A model generated the notes under the pieces. That model was not told the DNA's origin, made no database searches, and saw nothing but the letters and a program-made list of their open reading frames with translations. 12,302 nucleotides of DNA from CBDUQP01 sp965369385 (GTDB lineage: Bacteria; Planctomycetota; Phycisphaerae; SM23-33). Shown in pieces: positions 6,905 to 12,302 of this stretch. The position numbers and the translations under genes were made by a program. Position 1 is the first letter of the stretch; each line of letters begins with the position of its first letter. The stretch lies in assembly GCA_965369385.1 (NCBI GenBank), contig CBDUQP010000107.1:1-12302 (forward strand), in the 5' to 3' direction.

Positions 6905-8270
6905 GTCGTCCAACCTTTCCCAAACTGGTCTTCAGCTTCCGCGCCTTGGAGGCAAGAGGCGACTTTGGAGCCCTTTGAATAATGATGTCCAGATACTTGC
7001 TTGCCCCTGCAAGATCGTCCTCGGTAATTGACTCAATGGCTGCATCGTAGTAGAAATCCGCTGCCAAGTTGTGCGTGAAGTACTTCGCAAGGAACCTCTC
7101 TCGAAGATCCTTAGCCTCTTCCGTCTTGTGCAACTTGCGATATGCCAACCATGCAACGTACATGAAGTGCGGTTTGGCGTTTATCGCCCTCGGCTTGGCC
7201 ACGTACTCCTTGTATTCCGTGATCACTGCCTGTGATTGCTGTGCCTTGTACAGATACATCAGTCGCAATGCAGCCAACGAACTCCAGTAGCCGGATTTCG
7301 AATAGACGTCCATCGCCTTCTTCACTTCAGCCGCTGCTACGGTCGGATTCCCGGATCTGTCATAGAACTTCGCAAGGCTTATCCGAGCCTTGACTCCTTC
7401 AGCTACATCCCCAGCCTTCTCGAGGCGATCCACTGCGTGTCTTGCACATGCAATAGCCGATCGCCAACGCGTCCGCTTCGCCAAGTTCCCGGCCTGGCCG
7501 AGGAGATACCGACACCGTTGAGACTCTGACCATTTCTTCTTAACTGCGCGTCGCCTTTCGGCGAACGCCAGCGCAGTCTGGGGCCGCCCAATCCTCAGCG
7601 AGAAGCCTTCGAGCAACTCCAGCGATTTATCCTTCTTCAATGTTTCCGGAAGCCTATCTATCTCGTGTTGCGACCACGAGGTTTCAGGTACCGTAAGAAA
7701 TGGCAACAACACGCACAGCTCAAGAACGTCAGCTTTGGCTTTCTCGCCAACAGCTAGCAAGCCTCCTGAAGTTGAAAGAACATGCTCGCCAGCCGTCCGC
7801 AAAGCAGCGTCATAGTATTGCCGCAACAACTTCAACTGCATATCCGGCAAAGATGGCACAGACAAACTTGACTCAAAGTCGTAGCTGTATCGCTCGTATA
7901 TGTCATGAGCCGTGAAGCTGCTCTTCCCGCCTTTCTTGTCCTTGATTTCTTCATCATCCGTCAGGATATCGTCGAGAAGGCCGCCGAAGGCCGCCGCCTT
8001 CGTCGACTCCAGACGGTCCACAAGCAACACCGCGACTTCGTCAATCAGGCGTAGCCGCCTCACAAACGCCTGCATTGCCGGATCCTGACTATTGGCCTTG
8101 CTTATCCTGTCCATACCCGGCTGTAGTTTGGCAAGCCGTTTCTTCTTGTATTCGTCATAGCTGACTTGTTCGCCAGCTCTCGCGAGACTGCAGCACACAC
8201 ATATCGTCCCAATGACTAATGTTAGGCTAAGCAATGTGCGAAAGTCTGCGATTCTGTACTTGGCACTCAT
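6891..8270 (-). CDS. Secreted TPR-repeat protein of unknown function (459 aa)
   Basis: Residues 1-33 look like a signal peptide: basic start (KYR), hydrophobic core at 13-30 and a likely cleavage after ARA. Cysteines at 24, 26 and 27 do not form a clear lipobox. After a Lys-rich segment (41-50) come largely helical regions. Degenerate tetratricopeptide-like helix pairs occupy about 252-445, for example RSAIACARHAVDRLEKAG (270-287) and AEVKKAMDVYSKSGYWSS (314-331). The end, APKSPLASKARKLKTSLG (434-451), resembles the end of the other TPR protein in this window (10702-12302), so the two are probably distant relatives. It would be a scaffold in the periplasm or envelope. Start ATG 8270 lies two bases after the stop of the preceding gene. 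The function is not recognisable beyond protein-protein contact. Confidence 0.85.
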   Translation of the reverse strand: MSAKYRIADFRTLLSLTLVIGTICVCCSLARAGEQVSYDEYKKKRLAKLQPGMDRISKANSQDPAMQAFVRRLRLIDEVAVLLVDRLESTKAAAFGGLLDDILTDDEEIKDKKGGKSSFTAHDIYERYSYDFESSLSVPSLPDMQLKLLRQYYDAALRTAGEHVLSTSGGLLAVGEKAKADVLELCVLLPFLTVPETSWSQHEIDRLPETLKKDKSLELLEGFSLRIGRPQTALAFAERRRAVKKKWSESQRCRYLLGQAGNLAKRTRWRSAIACARHAVDRLEKAGDVAEGVKARISLAKFYDRSGNPTVAAAEVKKAMDVYSKSGYWSSLAALRLMYLYKAQQSQAVITEYKEYVAKPRAINAKPHFMYVAWLAYRKLHKTEEAKDLRERFLAKYFTHNLAADFYYDAAIESITEDDLAGASKYLDIIIQRAPKSPLASKARKLKTSLGKVGRREKR

Positions 8271-8272
8271 GG

Positions 8273-9388
8273 CTATTCCTTTGCTTTGTCTGCCTTGGAT
8301 TTGCTCTTGACTCGACCCGGCCGAGTAGCGGGCGGACTATGCGTAATGGAAAACACAAGCAATTCGCCGCCGCCCGAGTAGCGATAGTCGATGTGAACAC
8401 CGCCCTTCTCTCGGCGAACTCTTACCGGGACTCCTGACAAGTACTTCCCCGATTCAATCTTGTATTCAGATGGAATCTTGAGTGTCAGTTGGCCGCTACG
8501 ACGTATCCCGGATATGGGAACCTTGATCCTCTTTCCATCCGATGACAATGTCATGTACGCTGGATTCAACAGCACAACGAAGAGCTTCTTGTCGCTTAAC
8601 AGAACGCTCACCGGCTGATCATCAGAAACTTGCGTCCAAGGTACAATGCGAGCAGAGCCAATGTCGGCGAGATGCTCACCAATGCCCTTGACGAGTGACT
8701 TCAGTTTCTCATTCCCTGACAGCTGTCCCCACAGAAATCCGTCGTAGTTGGCCCCAATGACAGCGAGAAGCTGCCACTTCAGTTCATCAAACATGGGCTT
8801 TCTGTAGCGAGTTATTCCCCAAATGACGTCAATAGTGTTTGGTGACACTCCGTTTTTACTGTAACCAGTCGCAAAGAGTTTATGCTTGGGCACTGCGGCC
8901 CGCACGTCACGTACCTGATTGATCACCGGATTGTCGTAACGCGGCCAGATAGTGTCTCTGTTCGTTGGTGCGTTCTTGCTGATATTATGAAATATCCAGA
9001 TATCGGTGGAATCTGAGTAAGCCTTGAAAATCTTCGCCTGTCGCAATTGCATAGAAGTCGAGCTCTGACATATCCGAGTGTGCACGCGATAGTCGTGAGC
9101 CCCCCTCTTGAATTGCTTAAGAGTCTTGGAAGGATCTGAATGACGGACGTCATTGAAGAACCAGCCCTCCCTGCGAAGACGGGCTATATAGGGATAATGG
9201 TCGTAAATCAAGAACGGCTCCCGTGTACCGTACTCGACGTGCTCGCTCTTCTTCCGAGCACTGGCAGACTTGTCGGCTTCAGCCCTTATCGCGGCCTCTC
9301 CGTTCACGCCATAGACGCACGTGACGGCTATCGACAACATAGCAGCAATGGACAAGAACAAAACCGTTTGTGTCGATCTTCTGCTCAT
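8273..9388 (-). CDS. Secreted protein of unknown family, paralog B (371 aa), possible glycoside-hydrolase-like fold
   Basis: I do not recognise this family with certainty. A signal peptide is visible (MSRRS, then a hydrophobic core at 9-28), followed by a charged linker to residue 55. The body (57-225) alternates strands and helices, for example DYRVHTRIC at 99-107, DIWIFHN at 129-135, IWPRYDNPVINQVRDVR at 147-163 and ELKWQLLAVIGANYDGFLWG at 202-221. The last looks like the final strand of a TIM barrel in a glycoside hydrolase. A beta-rich domain follows (255-348) and then a Lys/Ser tail. It matches paralog A over its whole length. ATG 9388 is chosen because GAGGA (9396-9400) lies 7 bases upstream and it gives the signal peptide and the same 371-residue length as paralog A; an in-frame ATG at 9535 would bury the signal peptide. 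No catalytic residue pair can be assigned. Confidence 0.83.
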   Translation of the reverse strand: MSRRSTQTVLFLSIAAMLSIAVTCVYGVNGEAAIRAEADKSASARKKSEHVEYGTREPFLIYDHYPYIARLRREGWFFNDVRHSDPSKTLKQFKRGAHDYRVHTRICQSSTSMQLRQAKIFKAYSDSTDIWIFHNISKNAPTNRDTIWPRYDNPVINQVRDVRAAVPKHKLFATGYSKNGVSPNTIDVIWGITRYRKPMFDELKWQLLAVIGANYDGFLWGQLSGNEKLKSLVKGIGEHLADIGSARIVPWTQVSDDQPVSVLLSDKKLFVVLLNPAYMTLSSDGKRIKVPISGIRRSGQLTLKIPSEYKIESGKYLSGVPVRVRREKGGVHIDYRYSGGGELLVFSITHSPPATRPGRVKSKSKADKAKE

Positions 9389-9395
9389 AGGGAAA

Positions 9396-9400
9396 TCCTC
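9396..9400 (-). promoter_or_regulatory. Ribosome binding site deciding the start of paralog B
   Basis: GAGGA on the coding strand, 7 bases upstream of ATG 9388. It is the best Shine-Dalgarno match near either candidate start and supports the 371-residue form over the longer 420-residue reading. Confidence 0.7.
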
Positions 9401-9437
9401 AACGCCTTTGTAGTCAGTCTCGCCGGGCAAAGTGCAT

Positions 9438-9465
9438 TGCGAACGCAACTCTCCGTTGCCGGCAA
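9438..9465. repeat. Two adjacent short palindromes in the inter-paralog spacer
   Basis: TTGCGAACGCAA (9438-9449) has 5-base arms around AA, and TTGCCGGCAA (9456-9465) is a perfect 10-base palindrome. They lie 6 bases apart and share the outer TTGC/GCAA bases. Such a pair could be an operator or a processing site, or chance; no promoter boxes were recognised beside it. Confidence 0.35.
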
Positions 9466-9537
9466 ATCCTGAAGCCCGACTCAATTGCTGCACGCCCATC
9501 ACCAGAGAATGAGCGAATCTATGCTTGGCGATCATGG

Positions 9538-10653
9538 CTATCCCTTTGCTCTGATTACGCTCGACTTGCTTTTGCCCGTATCTCGCCGAGTAGTGGCCGG
9601 GAGGGGCTTAATGGGAAAGATGAGCAACTCGCCGCCAGCTGAGTACCGATAGTCGACATTAATCACGTCCTTCTCACGACGCATGACCACCGGGAATCCT
9701 GACACGTACTGTCCTGATTCAATCTTGTATCCCGGCGGAATCTGGAGTGTCAGTTGGCCGCTACGACGCATCCCGGACGTAGGAACCTGGATCTTCGTTC
9801 CGTCTGGAGACACTGTCATGTAGGCTGGATTCAGTAGGACAATGAAGAGCTTCTTGTCGCTGAATAAGACGCTCACCGGCTGGTCTTCAGAGACCTGCGC
9901 CCAAGGGACGATGAGGGCAGAGCCAATATCCGTCAGGTATTCTTCCAGACTCTCGGTTAGTCTCTTCAGGTGCTTGCTTTGCGTCCGCTTATCCCATTCC
10001 CAGCCCCAGAGGATCCCATCGTATCCGGCCCCCACTACCGCGAGCGTATGCCACGTCACTTCCTCGGAGGTGATATGCCGATAGGGCCTAATCCCCCAAG
10101 GCGATCGCTTTACGGCATTCCCCCAGCCTTGCATGACCGCGAGAACCCGCTGCCCGAGCGTCACAGTTCGCACTTCACGAACCCTGTTGATCACGGGATT
10201 ATCGTAACCTGGCCAAATGACATCGTCGTCCCTCGGCCGTCTCTTGCTTGGGTTGGCGAATAACCATACATCACATATGTCCGCGTCTTCTGAGAACGCC
10301 TGAAGCATTTCAACTTGAGCACTGCTTGATCCAAAACATACAGACACATGCACAGCATAGTCCCTTGGGCCTCTCTTCAGTTTCTTGAGAACATGAGGAA
10401 CATTCACGTGGAATGCACTGTAGAGCACTCCACCATTCTTTCTCAGATCGTTGTAGTACTTAGCACGGCAGCGGATCAGGAATGGCTTGCGTTGGCTCGC
10501 CTTCTCCGATTTCGGCTTCTGCAAGGCACCACTTCGATCATTTGACACAGGTTTGGCATGCCCCGTGTTTGCAGCGGGAGCGATGTCGGAAACCAACAGC
10601 GTCCCTGCTGCAATCAACAAGCACAATACAACCCTGTATTGTCGTCTGATCAC
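9538..10653 (-). CDS. Secreted protein of unknown family, paralog A (371 aa), possible glycoside-hydrolase-like fold
   Basis: This is the tandem partner of the gene at 8273-9388, with the same length and order of parts. It has a signal peptide (MIRRQYR, hydrophobic core at 8-22, likely cleavage near APA at 25-27) and a charged linker to about 55. The body carries DYAVHVSVC (98-106), DVWLFANPS (128-136), VIWPGYDNPVINRVREVR (145-162) and TWHTLAVVGAGYDGILWG (200-217), followed by the beta-rich domain and a basic tail. Residues 241-350 match paralog B at 79 of 110 positions by hand count with no gap; the N-terminal half is clearly less alike. A WEWD at 218-221 would offer acidic residues near the putative barrel end, but paralog B lacks it, so a conserved catalytic role there is doubtful. 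The GTG start at 10653 is supported by GGGGA at 10660-10664. A link to polysaccharide handling is inferred from context only. Confidence 0.83.
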   Translation of the reverse strand: MIRRQYRVVLCLLIAAGTLLVSDIAPAANTGHAKPVSNDRSGALQKPKSEKASQRKPFLIRCRAKYYNDLRKNGGVLYSAFHVNVPHVLKKLKRGPRDYAVHVSVCFGSSSAQVEMLQAFSEDADICDVWLFANPSKRRPRDDDVIWPGYDNPVINRVREVRTVTLGQRVLAVMQGWGNAVKRSPWGIRPYRHITSEEVTWHTLAVVGAGYDGILWGWEWDKRTQSKHLKRLTESLEEYLTDIGSALIVPWAQVSEDQPVSVLFSDKKLFIVLLNPAYMTVSPDGTKIQVPTSGMRRSGQLTLQIPPGYKIESGQYVSGFPVVMRREKDVINVDYRYSAGGELLIFPIKPLPATTRRDTGKSKSSVIRAKG

Positions 10654-10701
10654 TTGGATTCCCCGTGTTCAAAATATCCCATTATGGCAACCGGCTGCGG
10701 C
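10654..10701 (-). promoter_or_regulatory. 48-base gap with the ribosome site of paralog A
   Basis: GGGGA on the coding strand at 10660-10664 stands 6 bases before GTG 10653 and decides that start. The rest holds AT-rich bases (ATATTTT, CATAAT) but no convincing pair of promoter boxes and no terminator hairpin, so transcription probably runs through from the TPR gene. Confidence 0.5.
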
Positions 10702-12302
10702 CTAAGTCCCCATCAGCCTCTTGACCAGCTTCCTGGCTTTGGCCGCATGTGGTCCGTTAGGATCCGCGGCAATTGCCTGCTGCAAAGCTTCCCGTGCCTG
10801 GTCGCGTTGACTCTGTCGCAAATACACCCATCCAATCAGGAACATTGCTCTGGCACGTACTTCGGCCGATGTCGCATACTTGCCAACCCGTGCAAGTAAC
10901 TTGATGGCAACTGGAGCCTTCTTCAAACGAATCAGAGACATCGCCTCCATGAACTCGAGTGAAGCATCAGAGGCATATTCGCCTTTGGCTGCGTACTTGC
11001 GGGCTTCTTCAAAGGCGGCCACGCACTTGGCGAAGTTCTTGTGCTTGTAGTGGATCCTGGCACAGGTCTGAAGCACAAGCTGACGTCCCGGGCCATCCGC
11101 CAACCTCTTGGCAGCATGCTCAAGAGGAGTCGCGATATCCGCCCCAGGAGCCACCTCAAGGCTGCAAGAGATAATATCGTTGACGACTCGCAGATCATCC
11201 CCCGTCTGGGCTGCAGAACCAACCGCCACTGCCCAGAGCGACTGTGTCCATTTCGTATCTTTCTTACTCAGACCGGCCGCACCCCATCGTGACAATCTTC
11301 TTGTCCAGCAGTCATGCACCCTTGATGCAATCGCGGCTCTGTCAGCGGAGGATAAATGTCCATATTCTTTGGAGGCGGAGACGACTGCATCCTCGCCGCT
11401 TCTAATCTCTTTCCACGCCGCTTTCTTCTCACACGCCACAAGTGTCTTCAACAGCGTATCATCGTCTTCAGGCAACACGCGGCCAGAATCCTTGCGTCGA
11501 CCGGAACCTTCGTTCACAAGCAATTGAGTGAAGCGGTGGGGATTTCTGATACTGCCATCCGCTACCGCCAATACGATCGCAATATCTTCGAGCCTGCGAT
11601 CAATAGCACGTCCTTCAGTTGTTGAAACACGGAGAGCCTCGTGCATATTGGTTACTGCCTTGTCGAATTCGCCGGCAAAGAGGTGCCAATATGCCTTCCT
11701 TCTCGGGCTTGAAGCAGAACGGCTTGCAAGCCGTTCACGAGCACTCTTGGCCAGTAGCGAGTCAACCAAGACTGTTTCCGGGGGGCGCCCTGGCTCCCCA
11801 CTGCTCCTCTTGCTCGTGACAAAGGCTTGGCAATCACCCTTGAGTGCAGCAAGCTCCTCGGCACTTGCATCAAAAGTCAGGAGTGTGTCTTGGCTTCTGC
11901 GAACTGCGGCCGCAAGGTTCTCTGGGGTCGCGGCTGAGAGAACCATATCCAATAGCGTCGTCGATTTCACTTCGGACAATCCTTGTACGTTCGCGAACTC
12001 CTTTGTCCTGTGCCACTGGAGCCTTCGCATTGAAGGAATATCCGGTGCAAGCAAGACCAAGTCTGCCAGAATATGATGACACAACTCAGGTTTGTCGGAC
12101 CTCAGTAGATTCACGCATTCGTCGAGATCGACAAAGCTCTTCTTGAGGATCCGCACTCCTTCTTGTTCCGCCAGTCCCTTTGCGATTGTGCGCCATTGAG
12201 TCTCTGCGTCGGCCGTGCCTGCCAAGGACATTCTCCGCAGTGCTATCCTTAACCGCAGATTCCACACCTCATCAACGTCCACGCCTGAAATATTCTCCAA
12301 TG
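10702..12302 (-). CDS. TPR-repeat protein, N-terminus cut by window edge
   Basis: The frame is open to the right edge, so the start is missing; a TTG at 12300 is only a chance codon in the frame. The 533 visible codons encode a helical, charged protein with many Ala, Arg and Leu. The clearest tetratricopeptide-like pairs are near the end, such as HYKHKNFAKCVAAFEEARKY, and then WVYLRQSQRDQAREALQQAI followed by AADPNGPHAAKARKL just before the stop. This last segment resembles the end of the TPR protein at 6891-8270 (SPLASKARKL). Whether it carries a signal peptide cannot be seen. A role as an assembly scaffold for an envelope polysaccharide machine, or as an outer-membrane-side partner, is plausible from context but not shown. 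The next gene starts 48 bases on, so the two are probably cotranscribed. Confidence 0.8.
   Translation of the reverse strand, partial: LENISGVDVDEVWNLRLRIALRRMSLAGTADAETQWRTIAKGLAEQEGVRILKKSFVDLDECVNLLRSDKPELCHHILADLVLLAPDIPSMRRLQWHRTKEFANVQGLSEVKSTTLLDMVLSAATPENLAAAVRRSQDTLLTFDASAEELAALKGDCQAFVTSKRSSGEPGRPPETVLVDSLLAKSARERLASRSASSPRRKAYWHLFAGEFDKAVTNMHEALRVSTTEGRAIDRRLEDIAIVLAVADGSIRNPHRFTQLLVNEGSGRRKDSGRVLPEDDDTLLKTLVACEKKAAWKEIRSGEDAVVSASKEYGHLSSADRAAIASRVHDCWTRRLSRWGAAGLSKKDTKWTQSLWAVAVGSAAQTGDDLRVVNDIISCSLEVAPGADIATPLEHAAKRLADGPGRQLVLQTCARIHYKHKNFAKCVAAFEEARKYAAKGEYASDASLEFMEAMSLIRLKKAPVAIKLLARVGKYATSAEVRARAMFLIGWVYLRQSQRDQAREALQQAIAADPNGPHAAKARKLVKRLMGT

Larger units (their letters stand above)
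9389..9537 (-). other. 149-base spacer between the paralogs; possible stub of a TPR gene 5' end
   Basis: This spacer is open in frame with paralog B for 49 codons from an ATG at 9535. That ATG sits two bases after paralog A's stop (TAGCCATG), exactly as the TPR gene's ATG at 8270 sits after paralog B's stop. The first nine encoded residues, MIAKHRFAH, match the TPR gene's MSAKYRIAD at five positions, and the preceding bases match too (AGCAAAGGGATAG against AGCAAAGGAATAG). I read it as a remnant of a duplicated TPR-gene start that has since diverged. It could instead be translated as a short leader or as an extension of paralog B, though the strong ribosome site at 9396-9400 speaks against that. 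Confidence 0.4.
8273..10653 (-). repeat. Tandem gene duplication (paralogs A and B)
   Basis: Two copies of about 1.1 kb stand head to tail, separated by 149 bases. DNA similarity is strongest toward the 3' half: 8480-8503 and 9745-9768 are identical over 24 bases, and a further 18-base identical run codes for SDKKLF. The 5' halves have drifted far more. The extension of similarity past the stop codons into the next ATG suggests that the repeated unit included the start of the neighbouring TPR gene. Confidence 0.8.

Noticed and set aside
11528..12076. Plus-strand open frame of 182 codons
   Set aside because: It is the antisense shadow of the TPR gene; its Ser/Ala/Arg-rich content mirrors the codon pattern of the real strand.

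Overview
The window is a single, tightly packed run of genes, all on the minus strand, so transcription goes from the right edge to the left edge. It is most simply read as part of one large exopolysaccharide or capsule operon. Base composition is moderate (roughly half G+C by eye). A UpxY/RfaH-like antiterminator, a MurJ-type flippase, secreted TPR proteins and secreted proteins of unknown family sit side by side. This mix would fit a Gram-negative bacterium of the PVC/Planctomycetota-Lentisphaerota type, but that assignment is a weak inference and no marker gene is present.

In order of transcription: (1) the C-terminal part of a TPR protein cut by the right edge (10702-12302). (2) Two tandem paralogous secreted proteins of 371 residues each (9538-10653 and 8273-9388), with a weak resemblance to the last part of a TIM-barrel glycoside hydrolase plus a beta domain. 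(3) A second, secreted TPR protein (6891-8270). (4) A NusG-family antiterminator whose start lies inside the preceding gene (6323-6904). (5) A gap of about 108 bases with three possible hairpins. (6) A sugar-assembly block: two GT4 glycosyltransferases (5072-6214, 3931-5070), a small PglC-like phosphoglycosyl transferase (3363-3929), two more GT4 glycosyltransferases (2125-3366, 974-2128), and a MurJ/MviN-like flippase cut by the left edge (1-910).

Inferred working model: the phosphoglycosyl transferase loads the first sugar phosphate onto undecaprenyl phosphate at the inner membrane. The four GT4 enzymes extend it in the cytoplasm and the flippase turns the lipid-linked oligosaccharide outward. 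The NusG-like protein would keep RNA polymerase going through the long downstream block. The exported paralogs and TPR proteins encoded ahead of it would act outside the cytoplasm, perhaps in handling or trimming the polymer. No polymerase, chain-length regulator, outer-membrane exporter or ligase is visible here; they could lie outside the window.

The least explained part is the secreted module at 6891-12302, including a tandem duplication that seems to have left a stub of the neighbouring TPR gene. No tRNA, rRNA, CRISPR array, transposon or clear intrinsic terminator was seen.
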